64,000 nt of DNA from Rubripirellula sp. (GTDB lineage Bacteria > Planctomycetota > Planctomycetia > Pirellulales > Pirellulaceae): the NCBI GenBank assembly GCA_012270065.1, contig JAAXJB010000080.1:19046-83045 (forward strand), given 5' to 3'. Below are positions 57,101 through 64,000 of the stretch, piece after piece. Both the position numbers and the translations under genes were made by a program. The number at the start of each line of letters is the position of its first letter. Position 1 is the first letter of the stretch. The notes under the pieces were generated by a model, which worked only from the letters and a program-made list of their open reading frames with translations, searched no databases and was not told where the DNA came from.

Positions 57101-57611
57101 GGTAGGTGACGTAGTGACGGTTGATGGCACCACAGGCACTGTGACTCGAATTCGAATGCGTGCGACCACCATCACGAATTGGGACCGTCAGGAACTTGTC
57201 GTGCCAAACAAAACTCTCGTCACCAGTACGTTCCTCAATTGGACTCTGTCAGGAACCATTAGCAGGATCGTGATCAATGTGGGAGCGGCCTATGGATCTG
57301 ATACCGATCAAGCACTTGAAATACTGCTCTCAGTGGCTGGGGACCATCCCGCAATCATGGAGGACCCCAGGCCTTTGGCAACGTTTGAGGAATTTGCCGA
57401 CAGTTCCTTGAATCTGTGCCTGCGAGCATATGTACCTGATCTTGATAGCCGATTGAAAACGATCACGGAGTTGCACACTGAAATTGATCGAAGGTTTGCA
57501 GAAGCCGGTATCGAAATAGCCTTCCCACAGCAGGATATCCATCTGCGAAGCAGTGTGAATTACCAACCGTCTCAGACAGATTCATTCATGTCAAAAACGG
57601 AAGAGGCATGA
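54126..57611 (+). CDS. MscK-type large mechanosensitive channel
   Basis: A 1161-residue protein of the MscS superfamily that would release solutes on osmotic downshock. The N-terminus has a signal-like hydrophobic segment (WRVFLWMWIFAWGILVG). A long periplasmic region of about 450 residues is largely coiled coil (for example LTRELQTLPDAETAAVADAE). About ten membrane segments follow, and the pore-domain core GLSVGLGFGMQEVVTNFVCG, FERPIRVGDVVTVDGTTGTV and NWDRQELVVPNKTLV is typical of MscS. The C-terminal domain is complete. The start is placed at the ATG at 54126; GTG at 54066 would add 20 charged residues before the signal. Transcribed with cls 121 bases downstream, which may couple osmotic and lipid functions. 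Confidence 0.93.
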   Translation: MSNVDLRRFFCLQFPCWRVFLWMWIFAWGILVGTAASQLDAQQTTPSEANTAANPVSTDGKTTPATGSDDAAGSSTSQFDVTLSGVEKEWASIEASSGIDDPVKEALRPIYRQAIEKLKQVEVTKQQEADYRDAIISAPEAIGELTRELQTLPDAETAAVADAEIAVEDLQKVLSKRREVLSEYRENLSKISSELTRLRLRRDEITVRVASIKTEVTKLRADLNSPGMAINTSPRRIADRTLLSSTLALLDAESQMLDAEKASQDDREQLATVKEKLLNRRIADAEALIDRLQTRWAENKSKESIELTVRVTNEIRAARSQSLSPAARSDLDQLIEDVEALLREYTDTVGLSKKVLASQVAATQRSDGLEQEYSQLQTQVEMRDGGRALAQVLFDLQDQLLNPISDDVFNSAKFPTVDDLRLRNLKIERALRNHTSTQMQRFPGLSSEAEPLLDAEKELLDRLSKEYRDLLPVLSALDVADDLYLQRVDEVRDYIAEQLFWIRSAAPVTVSSFGEIPSGMAWLFDADHWREFARNLFLLMTRFPARCLVLLIAVVTLCITRPWIIAALTRVGQGTRRISTDRYKLTWQAFGLTLLLALPIPLVLFFLAWGTQQAEDPSAWLRGMGSGLNNAIWVVLVLEFAGAASRPGGLGIVHFDAKAKTMRLLRKVVFRLGIVYVPAQVLAASTLYGDASQYSGSVGRCFFICAHVWVILLVIRMFKSSQGLLASSEEKENQGGRRKLQYFLFALTSIVPSALIVLAWQGYLITAIELSLNFVATLAVMSLGELGYWMALRWFALKKRQLALSERLENWRNRRNAEQDSESDGETLTLENELETELDLDVIGEQTRRMMQYLFSIMTLVAIFGFWSGTIPLIAVLDAVPVFGDLTLLGLTQSVVILALLTIAVKNLPGVLELAVLRTTNIESGTRYAIVTLCRYVLLAVGFAAVARVLEIDWSRYAWIAAGLSVGLGFGMQEVVTNFVCGIILLFERPIRVGDVVTVDGTTGTVTRIRMRATTITNWDRQELVVPNKTLVTSTFLNWTLSGTISRIVINVGAAYGSDTDQALEILLSVAGDHPAIMEDPRPLATFEEFADSSLNLCLRAYVPDLDSRLKTITELHTEIDRRFAEAGIEIAFPQQDIHLRSSVNYQPSQTDSFMSKTEEA

Positions 57612-57732
57612 TGAATGACCAAGCTGGTTGTGATGATCGCCAGTTGTCATTATCAAGCGGGAATGGAAAAGTGGCAGAAGACAGTCAACTTCGGGAAGCG
57701 TATCGCCATCCATTTCGCAAAGGGCCGAAACT

Positions 57733-59199
57733 GTGTTGAATTATCTGTACCATCCGACCACGGTAACGTGGAGCATCCATCTGGTCTTGGCTTTTCTTTT
57801 GAGCCTGCGTGTGATCATGAAAAGGCCAGCCACGGGAGTTGCTCTGGCATGGTTGTTGGTCATCAATGCACTTCCCATTGTCGGTGAACTGGTTTATCTG
57901 CTCATCGGCGAAAGGCGGATCAGCTGGTCAAGGCAGGCTGGACTCAGGCAAATGCGATCGGATTTTGCCGAGGCAATTGAATTAGCTGGGCAGAAAGGAA
58001 TGCTCACTGTCGACTGGAAAAAAAATGGTGAGCTTGCCAGAAGCATGGGCGAGCTGGGGTGGAATCTGGTTGGAAGTCCGACGGTGCATGGCAGCAACTA
58101 TGAGTTGTTGGGTGACACAGAGGAAATTCTGCAGAGAATCGCCAACGACATCGATGAAGCGAAACAAAGTGTTTTGATGGAGTTCTATATCTGGAACCGC
58201 GGGGGCCTGGCAGACGAAGTGCTTGCTGCAGTTATCCGTGCTCAGAAACGCGGTGTAAATTGTTGTTTGTTGATTGACGCCTTGGGGGCGCGGCCCTGGT
58301 GGAAGACCAGTCAGCCAGCGGAGCTGAGGGCAGCAGGAGTGGAATTGCGACCAGCTTTGCCCGTGGGGTTATTCCGGACGCTTATCGGTCGAACTGATTT
58401 ACGGCTCCATCGGAAAATTGTTGTCATCGATGGTGAAGTTTCGTGGACCGGAAGCATGAATCTGGTTGACCCCAGATTTTTCAAGCAGGACAGCGGAGTG
58501 GGCGAGTGGGTGGATGCGATGGTCCGGCTTCAAGGTTCGGTCGTTTCGCCCCTTGCTGCGACCATGATCGGGGATTGGATGCTCGAGGGAGATGATTCGC
58601 TGGCAGAACTGATCAGTCGACACCAATTGCATCTTACGGACGTAGGTGGCACGGCCGATATTCAGGTGATTCCTTCGGGACCCGGAGAATCAAATGACTG
58701 TCTGTTGCAGATGATTTTGACGATGATCAATGGTGCTCGCGAGGAGGTTGTTCTGACCACGCCTTACCTCGTGCCTGATGAATCCCTCTTGAGAGCCATT
58801 CGGGGTGCATCAGCGAGAGGGGTCAAGGTCAGAGTGATCGTTCCCCAAAAGGTAGATTCCATCATGACCCGGTACGCGAGCAGATCTTATTATGAGGATT
58901 TGTTGAGCAGTGGTGTGGAATTGTATCTGTACCGGGATGGCTTGCTTCATACCAAATCGATCACGGTGGACGGTCGCGTTTCAATGTTTGGAACAGTCAA
59001 TTTCGATATGCGCAGTTTATGGCTGAACTACGAGGTTGCTTTGTTCGTTTATGACGACGGATTTGGTGAGAAACTGCGTGAACTTCAGCAAGCATATCTT
59101 GATCAGTCCGATCAGGTTGAGCATGACCAGTGGTCTGGGCGGTCATTTGGGAACCAACTGCTTGAAAATACACTGCGTCTGGTCAGTCCACTTCTCTGA
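57733..59199 (+). CDS. cls: cardiolipin synthase
   Basis: A 488-residue phospholipase-D-type enzyme that joins phosphatidylglycerol molecules into cardiolipin. Two N-terminal membrane segments (about 10-55; VTWSIHLVLAFLLSLRVI, VALAWLLVINALPIVGEL) are followed by two HKD catalytic motifs: HRKIVVIDGEVSWTGSMN at about 226-243 and HTKSITVDGRVSMFGTVN at about 406-423. ATVLMEFYIWN-type and VLTTPYLVPDE blocks match the family. The start is a GTG at 57733, as used by the preceding pattern AAAGGG about ten bases upstream. Function is secure. Confidence 0.95.
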   Translation: MLNYLYHPTTVTWSIHLVLAFLLSLRVIMKRPATGVALAWLLVINALPIVGELVYLLIGERRISWSRQAGLRQMRSDFAEAIELAGQKGMLTVDWKKNGELARSMGELGWNLVGSPTVHGSNYELLGDTEEILQRIANDIDEAKQSVLMEFYIWNRGGLADEVLAAVIRAQKRGVNCCLLIDALGARPWWKTSQPAELRAAGVELRPALPVGLFRTLIGRTDLRLHRKIVVIDGEVSWTGSMNLVDPRFFKQDSGVGEWVDAMVRLQGSVVSPLAATMIGDWMLEGDDSLAELISRHQLHLTDVGGTADIQVIPSGPGESNDCLLQMILTMINGAREEVVLTTPYLVPDESLLRAIRGASARGVKVRVIVPQKVDSIMTRYASRSYYEDLLSSGVELYLYRDGLLHTKSITVDGRVSMFGTVNFDMRSLWLNYEVALFVYDDGFGEKLRELQQAYLDQSDQVEHDQWSGRSFGNQLLENTLRLVSPLL

Positions 59200-59210
59200 T
59201 TCCGAAGCCG

Positions 59211-59233
59211 ACCGGCTCATCCGGTTTTCAATT
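59211..59233 (+). terminator. weak terminator after cls
   Basis: ACCGG (59211-59215) and CCGGT (59221-59225) form a five-base stem with a CTCAT loop, followed by TTTCAATTT. Short stem, so only a possible terminator. Confidence 0.35.
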
Positions 59234-59363
59234 TGATGATTGAAGTGAAATTTGGATCAGAAAGCATTTCGATCCTTTTCTTGGGTCTTCATCCTGTTAC
59301 AGTTTGCCGTGAGGAAGGGCTCAAAAAAATCAACCGACAGATTGAATTCAGGAATCAGAGAAA

Positions 59364-60761
59364 ATGGGACTGCACGAAAAAGATTCGATTCGCGAACAGC
59401 TTGATGATGATGTGTATGCCGCAATCGACCATGCCGTGACCATTCCCAAGTATCGTTTTCCCTCCGATGAGCAGAATCCCCGTAATGTGTATTCCATCGT
59501 CCATGACGAGTTGATGCTGGATGGTAATTCGAGACAGAATCTGGCGACATTCTGTCAGACATGGATGGAACCAGAGGTGCACCAGCTCATGGATGAGTGC
59601 ATCGACAAGAATATGGTCGATAAGGATGAGTATCCGCAAACAGCCGAAATCGAAGCAAGATGCGTGCATATGCTCGGTGATTTATGGAATTCTCCTGCCA
59701 AGGAAAATGCTGTTGGTTGTTCAACTACCGGATCGAGCGAAGCGGTGATGTTGGGTGGCATGGCGATGAAGCGTCGCTGGGAAGCTTCACGGAAGGCAGC
59801 CGGAAAGCCGACTGATAAGCCGAACCTCATTACTGGGCCCGTGCAGGTGTGTTGGCACAAGTTTGCCCGGTACTGGGATGTTGAACTTCGCGAAATCCCA
59901 ATGGAGAACGATCGACTCCTGATGACACCTGAGGAAGTGCTCAAACGTTGTGATGAAAATACGATTGGTGTTGTACCAACTCTGGGGGTTACTTTTACCT
60001 GCCAATACGAGCCAGTCAAAGATGTTGCCGAGGCACTCGATCAGTTGCAGTCCGAGACTGGATTGGACATCCCAATCCACGTTGACGGTGCGAGTGGTGG
60101 TTTCCTTGCTCCGTTCTGTTCGCCTGATCTTGAATGGGATTTTCGCTTGCCACGAGTGCGATCCATCAATTCCTCGGGTCACAAATTCGGACTTGCACCG
60201 CTCGGTGTGGGTTGGGTGATGTGGCGTGATGCTGGAGATCTGCCAGAGGAACTTGTTTTCTGGGTGAACTACCTCGGCGGCAATATGCGTGATATCGCCC
60301 TGAACTTTTCACGTCCCGGAGGTCAGGTTGTCTGTCAATACTACAACTTCCTTCGATTGGGTCGCGAAGGTTATCGCAAGATTCATGGTGCCTGCTATGC
60401 GACCGCACAGTTTCTTGCCGAGCAGCTCGCAAAAGTTGATCTGTTTGAAATCCTGTATGATGGAGACACCGATCAGGGAATACCGGCACTCTGTTGGAAA
60501 CTGAAGGATGGTGTTGATCCTGGATTCACACTTTATGATTTAGCTGATCGACTTCGTGCACGTGGTTGGCAGGTGCCAGCGTACTCGTTGCCTGCAAATC
60601 GTCAGGATCTCGTCATTCAGCGCATTCTTGTGCGACACGGCGTCAGTCGCGATTTGGGAACCTTGCTGCTCAAGGATATGATGGAGGCGATCGAACATCT
60701 GAAAAAGCATCCGGTTTCGACACCGCTATCATCGACAGAAGCGTCCGGATTCCATCATTAG
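59364..60761 (+). CDS. gadB: glutamate decarboxylase
   Basis: A 465-residue PLP enzyme turning glutamate to GABA while consuming a proton. Blocks seen are [20 protein letters not shown] near the N-terminus, [20 protein letters not shown], the PLP-phosphate region [13 protein letters not shown] (about 239-251), and the Schiff-base lysine in [19 protein letters not shown] (about 275). The C-terminus has the family's RxxLQxxxxHG-type ending region in shortened form ([20 protein letters not shown]). Length and architecture match bacterial GadA/GadB. ATG at 59364. No GadC-like antiporter is adjacent; the APC permease 14 kb away might serve but is not linked. Acid resistance or GABA metabolism are possible roles. 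Confidence 0.95.
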   Translation: MGLHEKDSIREQLDDDVYAAIDHAVTIPKYRFPSDEQNPRNVYSIVHDELMLDGNSRQNLATFCQTWMEPEVHQLMDECIDKNMVDKDEYPQTAEIEARCVHMLGDLWNSPAKENAVGCSTTGSSEAVMLGGMAMKRRWEASRKAAGKPTDKPNLITGPVQVCWHKFARYWDVELREIPMENDRLLMTPEEVLKRCDENTIGVVPTLGVTFTCQYEPVKDVAEALDQLQSETGLDIPIHVDGASGGFLAPFCSPDLEWDFRLPRVRSINSSGHKFGLAPLGVGWVMWRDAGDLPEELVFWVNYLGGNMRDIALNFSRPGGQVVCQYYNFLRLGREGYRKIHGACYATAQFLAEQLAKVDLFEILYDGDTDQGIPALCWKLKDGVDPGFTLYDLADRLRARGWQVPAYSLPANRQDLVIQRILVRHGVSRDLGTLLLKDMMEAIEHLKKHPVSTPLSSTEASGFHH

Positions 60762-60948
60762 TATCATGGTGCCCGTTTCTCTCACATGTGATTTTCATGC
60801 GGTTTCACTTTGTCCGTGGGGCAGGTGACCTGTGGTTTGAACACATGTGATCCTCGCGTCGGGTACTTCTGGGTAGACAACGCTTTTCAGATGATTTGAA
60901 GTGTCTGGCCTGTAGCAGCAGAAGTCAGGGAATCAGTTTTATTCCCCG

Positions 60949-61791
60949 ATGGGATACTCAAGCAGAGCGGAATCAAGAAGATATTCAGGTCCACACGGAT
61001 CACGCTCCAAAACCCCAGTTTCCGTGGAAAAACAAGTGAATACTCCAGTCCATAAAGATGTCAAATTGCCGGCTACTTGGGATGTTCCCGAGGAGTTCCG
61101 CAATCGTCTTGGCAAGCACATTGGCCGGCAACGCTCGATGTGTGAGGACGGTCATATCCTGCTGGTACTTCATGCTCCTCCCCTGCCCGATGAGGATCGG
61201 CGGCACGGGCGGTTTTTCTGGCGGAAATCCGATGGTACCTGGGTCAGCGATCAACTTGGTGATGGACCGGGTGCCGTCATGAAGCACCTGAAAGAATATG
61301 ACCAGCGTTTGGATGAACTCGAGAACATGGAGGATGATGCCAAACAGGCCGAGGATCATTTCATCATCCTTGAGTCGCTATCGCCGCTTCACCGTACCAT
61401 CAGGAACATGCACGCTGTCATGCAGGATCTGCGAAAGCGGTTTCCTGAGGTGCGCGAATTGATCAACATGCGTGACCAGGCATACGATCTTGAGCGGACA
61501 GCTGAGTTGTTGGCAGCGGCAACGAAAAACTCACTCGAGTATAAAATTGCACGGAGCGCTGAAGAACAGGCTGCGGCGAGTGATCGTATGGCCGTCTCCG
61601 CGCATCGCCTCAATATGCTGGTTGCTTTCTTTTTTCCACTGGCAACCATCACGACTGTTTTTGGAATGGAAATACGCAGCGGACTGGAAAAACTTCCACA
61701 GCCCCAAACCTTCTTTGCCGTGATCGCCATTGGCTTGTTGATGGGAGCCTTTTTGATGTTCTATGTTCGGGTCACGAACAGAGACAGTTGA
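60949..61791 (+). CDS. CorA-like membrane protein with altered selectivity motif
   Basis: A 280-residue protein with two C-terminal membrane segments (about 222-240 and 256-274). The soluble N-terminal part has a beta-containing region (CEDGHILLVLHAPPLPDED, FFWRKSDGTWVSDQLGDGPG) and long helices (LSPLHRTIRNMHAVMQDLRK onwards). The junction LNMLVAFFFPLATITTVFGM plus EIRSGLE resembles the CorA pore region, where magnesium channels end their first segment with Gly-Met-Asn; here it reads Gly-Met-Glu. That suggests a divergent 2-TM-GxN family member, perhaps with different ion selectivity, or a non-transporting relative. The ATG at 60949 is used. No neighbour supports a specific cation. Family link is moderate. 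Confidence 0.75.
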   Translation: MGYSSRAESRRYSGPHGSRSKTPVSVEKQVNTPVHKDVKLPATWDVPEEFRNRLGKHIGRQRSMCEDGHILLVLHAPPLPDEDRRHGRFFWRKSDGTWVSDQLGDGPGAVMKHLKEYDQRLDELENMEDDAKQAEDHFIILESLSPLHRTIRNMHAVMQDLRKRFPEVRELINMRDQAYDLERTAELLAAATKNSLEYKIARSAEEQAAASDRMAVSAHRLNMLVAFFFPLATITTVFGMEIRSGLEKLPQPQTFFAVIAIGLLMGAFLMFYVRVTNRDS

Positions 61792-61863
61792 CTGGCTTCG
61801 GCGACCTGTTGTCCGGGTGCACCGTATCGATGCCGTTGAACTCCAGTCGTTGAAACCTGCTGT

Positions 61864-62556
61864 TCATTGGCCATCACGTGAACGATCCTCTGCCAAATTG
61901 CGATAAAGCCGTGCGCAGATCAAGTCATGGTGCATGTTTTTGGAACGCAGAAGGTGCAGATCAAATTGATCCAGTATTTCCGTCATGTTGACAAGGCGGC
62001 GATTTGGCAAGTCGGTTTGCCAGCGAAAAAACTGATGCATCAGAGTCAGGTACAGTTTTCCCCGAAGACGTTTCCAGCCTCTTTCGGGTTCCTGGAAATC
62101 AACAAAATAGAAATGGCCGCCGGGTCGCAGGGCATTTATCCAGTCTGGTAAATGTGCCGCAAGTTCTTGCCGGGTAAAACAGTCCAGAAAAAATGCGGCA
62201 ACAACCAGATCAAATTTCTGGTCAGAACCATTCCACGTTTTCGCATCCCGGTGCAGCCACGTCACATTCTTCCGTGACGGGTGATCCGCAAGACGCTTCT
62301 GTTGGAGTTCCAGCATGCGTTCGCTCTGGTCGACACTTGTTATCTGACATGTGGTCTGTGATGTCAGTAGTGCTTCGAGAAGTTGTCCATTACCGTCACC
62401 CAGTACCAACGCAGATTCACAAGTGGGTATTGCATCGAGCAGGACTGTTCTGGCGTCCTTCAGCCTTTCACCAAACATCATTTTTTCAAGAAGATGATAA
62501 TGATTGGCCAGTCGGTCGTATCCATGGCAGAAATGATTGACCATGTTTCTATTCAC
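61864..62556 (-). CDS. class I SAM-dependent methyltransferase
   Basis: A 230-residue methyltransferase of Rossmann type. Motif I is ALVLGDGNGQLL (about 49-60), the acidic residue of motif II lies in ITSVDQSERMLEL, post-I TWLHRDAKTW, and motif IV LVVAAFFLDCFTRQEL. The C-terminal HFYFVDFQEPERGW is also typical. GTG at 62556 overlaps the stop of the preceding gene (GTGA); ATG at 62544 is an alternative. Coupling to a UbiA-like membrane protein suggests methylation of a lipid or quinone-type product, but the substrate is not deducible. Confidence 0.87.
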   Translation of the reverse strand: MNRNMVNHFCHGYDRLANHYHLLEKMMFGERLKDARTVLLDAIPTCESALVLGDGNGQLLEALLTSQTTCQITSVDQSERMLELQQKRLADHPSRKNVTWLHRDAKTWNGSDQKFDLVVAAFFLDCFTRQELAAHLPDWINALRPGGHFYFVDFQEPERGWKRLRGKLYLTLMHQFFRWQTDLPNRRLVNMTEILDQFDLHLLRSKNMHHDLICARLYRNLAEDRSRDGQ

Positions 62557-63539
62557 CCATTACATGTCGCCACGACGATGAAGACCGTGGGTGGGAAAAA
62601 GAGCGACAGGTCGGTGAATAGAACTCGAAGTTCCGGTAACGTGGCGGGCATGTCTTCGGATGCAGGTAATTGATTTTCAGCAACTTTTTGAAAGGCAATT
62701 CGTGTTCCTGTCAGCAAAACTCCAGACAGGCACAAGATGCTGGCTAGCAGACACGCTGCGATGAATGGTGGAATCAGAGCCCAGTTGAGCAGCACGACTG
62801 TAAGAACAACTTCTAGAAGGAGTGCGAAGAGAACCGGTTGCAAGCTGACCGGTTGCCATGAGGTCCACGAGGAAAAAGATTGCGCCGCATCGAATCGTCG
62901 TTCCCAGTAAGCAATGGTTGCGCAATTGATCGAAAACAGAAATCCCACCAAAATCGTCGAAAGCAGTAGTGGGTAAATGGATGGTTCTACGAGCGTTGCC
63001 CAACAAGTCAGTGTGATTCCAAAAGCAAACAGAAAACCAGCTTGGATTTCTTTCGGTAGTCGTCGTTTCCAATGACCCAACTGGATTCCGGCGATGTAGA
63101 GGATGACGAGCGTGAGGCACCCCAGTCCCCATTGGAGTTGAGCTCCATCGGCAAAAAAAATGATCAAGGTTGCATCGATTGCCAACGCCAGAATCCAGAT
63201 GATTGAAAGTTGTTGGCGGAACTGGTGATGGAACTTGTGCCGGAAGGTATGCGGCTTGTCCGTTTGCAAACGCCGCGAGTCGAGAATGCGGTCAACGGTG
63301 TAAGCAAGCCAAATGGAAAGCCCGATGATCAGGCTTTCTGCCCACGTGGGATAACGATTGCAGAATTGCATCGTAAAGACGGCTTGCCATGCCAGGCCAA
63401 CGGTGACGGCATCCAGCGAGCAAAGGTTGATCAGATGCCACCAATGCACAGAAGCCCAGGTAGTTGTCATCACCGGTTCTGTGGAAGCAGTTGGAGAGAC
63501 AAATGCTTGGGCTTCGGTTTTTTCAACTTGGGAAAACAT
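62553..63539 (-). CDS. UbiA-like polytopic membrane protein
   Basis: A 328-residue protein with eight or nine hydrophobic segments from the ATG at 63539 (MFSQVEKTEAQ). The second segment ends with IWLAYTVDRILDSRRL, which resembles the first aspartate-rich site of UbiA prenyltransferases (NDxxDxxxD) but keeps only two acidic residues. The second site, in the region NCATIAYWERRFDA, is likewise degenerate. This may be a distant UbiA relative with altered chemistry, or a different polytopic protein. The stop overlaps the start of the methyltransferase gene (GTGA), so the two are probably made together. A frame extension to 63644 is unlikely, as it adds no membrane or family sequence. Confidence 0.7.
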   Translation of the reverse strand: MFSQVEKTEAQAFVSPTASTEPVMTTTWASVHWWHLINLCSLDAVTVGLAWQAVFTMQFCNRYPTWAESLIIGLSIWLAYTVDRILDSRRLQTDKPHTFRHKFHHQFRQQLSIIWILALAIDATLIIFFADGAQLQWGLGCLTLVILYIAGIQLGHWKRRLPKEIQAGFLFAFGITLTCWATLVEPSIYPLLLSTILVGFLFSINCATIAYWERRFDAAQSFSSWTSWQPVSLQPVLFALLLEVVLTVVLLNWALIPPFIAACLLASILCLSGVLLTGTRIAFQKVAENQLPASEDMPATLPELRVLFTDLSLFFPPTVFIVVATCNG

Positions 63540-64000
63540 TGAAATGAGGCTTAGCTGTCTGTCAGAGTAGTCATGTACCCCGAATGATTGTTGTTTGCAC
63601 AACGCTGCGTGCAGGTATCCCGACCAAAGGCCAGTTGGTAGCACTGTTTTCAGCTATCTGGAAAACAGTCTTACCAAATGCGTGGCAGGTGAAGAAGAGC
63701 CCGTCAAAAAGGCCTGGCCGAACAGAAATGGATGAGAGAAACCGTTAACGGCCAGTGCTCAAACGCCAGCTGAAAGTAAAGCGTCGGAAATGTGCGGCAG
63801 ATCGATGGTTTCGTCTCAGCTGCTGCGGTGTCATTCAGTTGAGGTAGATGGGCGAACGATAGAACGTGCAGACGACCAAACGGCACTCATACAAAACACC
63901 ATCCCGGCCCTGTCACCTTTCGGCAGCTACCGAAAGGCAGACTGAAATCAATGGTTTCCCTACCTAATTCAGGCCAGACATGGAGGCATTGTTTGCAATG
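63540..64000. other. terminal intergenic region
   Basis: No gene recognised up to the window edge. CCTTTCGG (63916-63923) and CCGAAAGG (63930-63937) form a perfect eight-base stem with a six-base loop and no T tract. The UbiA-like operon promoter should lie near 63540-63650. Confidence 0.45.

Noticed and set aside
63916..63937. Perfect eight-base hairpin near the window end as a terminator or riboswitch
   Set aside because: No T tract, no adjacent gene in view, and no riboswitch consensus recognised.

Overview
The window looks like a chromosomal segment of a marine-type planctomycete (Planctomycetota). The main evidence is a sulfatase / DUF1501 / cytochrome-DUF1549-DUF1553 gene set, further sulfatases, a secreted neutral-ceramidase-like protein, MoxR-DUF58 genes, lone one-gene regulators, and scattered rather than clustered housekeeping genes (rpsD, tyrS, ispD, ftsK, lpdA). 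I see no rRNA, tRNA, CRISPR array, phage or insertion sequence. The annotation rests on reading translations and motifs; no database search was run.

Layout. 1-8.8 kb is mostly minus strand: a truncated LOG-like nucleotide hydrolase, nhaA, two tandem di-heme cytochrome-c-peroxidase-like proteins translationally coupled to a secreted thioredoxin-like protein, and a GMC oxidoreductase. An aspartate/aromatic aminotransferase follows on the plus strand. 10.4-17.1 kb is a sulfatase operon (DUF1549/DUF1553 protein, DUF1501 protein, sulfatase). 17.4-22.6 kb holds a full-length fused 5-oxoprolinase overlapping trkA. 23-27 kb holds small membrane and secreted proteins, including a 14-cysteine secreted protein, and a sulfatase-fold protein lacking the catalytic residues. 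27.2-31.3 kb holds lpdA with a tandem-repeat basic tail, rpsD with a hairpin-rich leader, and an adenosine-kinase-like gene.

32-37 kb carries ftsK with a long acidic tail, then the overlapping pair ispD-tyrS. 37.3-40.2 kb has moxR-DUF58 divergent from a lone response regulator. 40.5-44.1 kb has a second sulfatase, a PhoD-like phosphatase and an MtfA/M90 peptidase with a SEC-C zinc motif. 44-48 kb has an amino-acid permease and a gamma-glutamyltransferase with an extra C-terminal domain. 48.4-61.8 kb is all plus strand: monomeric isocitrate dehydrogenase, ceramidase-like protein, HicB-like orphan, ECF sigma factor, MscK-type channel, cardiolipin synthase, glutamate decarboxylase and a divergent CorA-like protein. 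The last block, on the minus strand, is a UbiA-like membrane protein coupled to a methyltransferase.

Themes. Sulfated-polysaccharide and organophosphate scavenging (sulfatases, PhoD) fit a marine heterotroph. Gamma-glutamyltransferase, 5-oxoprolinase and glutamate decarboxylase together suggest active glutathione/glutamate turnover, although the genes are not linked. NhaA, TrkA, the mechanosensitive channel and GadB are consistent with coping with salt, osmotic and acid stress. The most unusual signals are the KKPAKA tandem repeat cut off by a one-base deletion in lpdA, a 12-base perfect complement to the 16S rRNA tail in front of a 12-codon ORF, the inactive sulfatase-fold protein, the divergent CorA-like protein, and the UbiA-like/methyltransferase pair.
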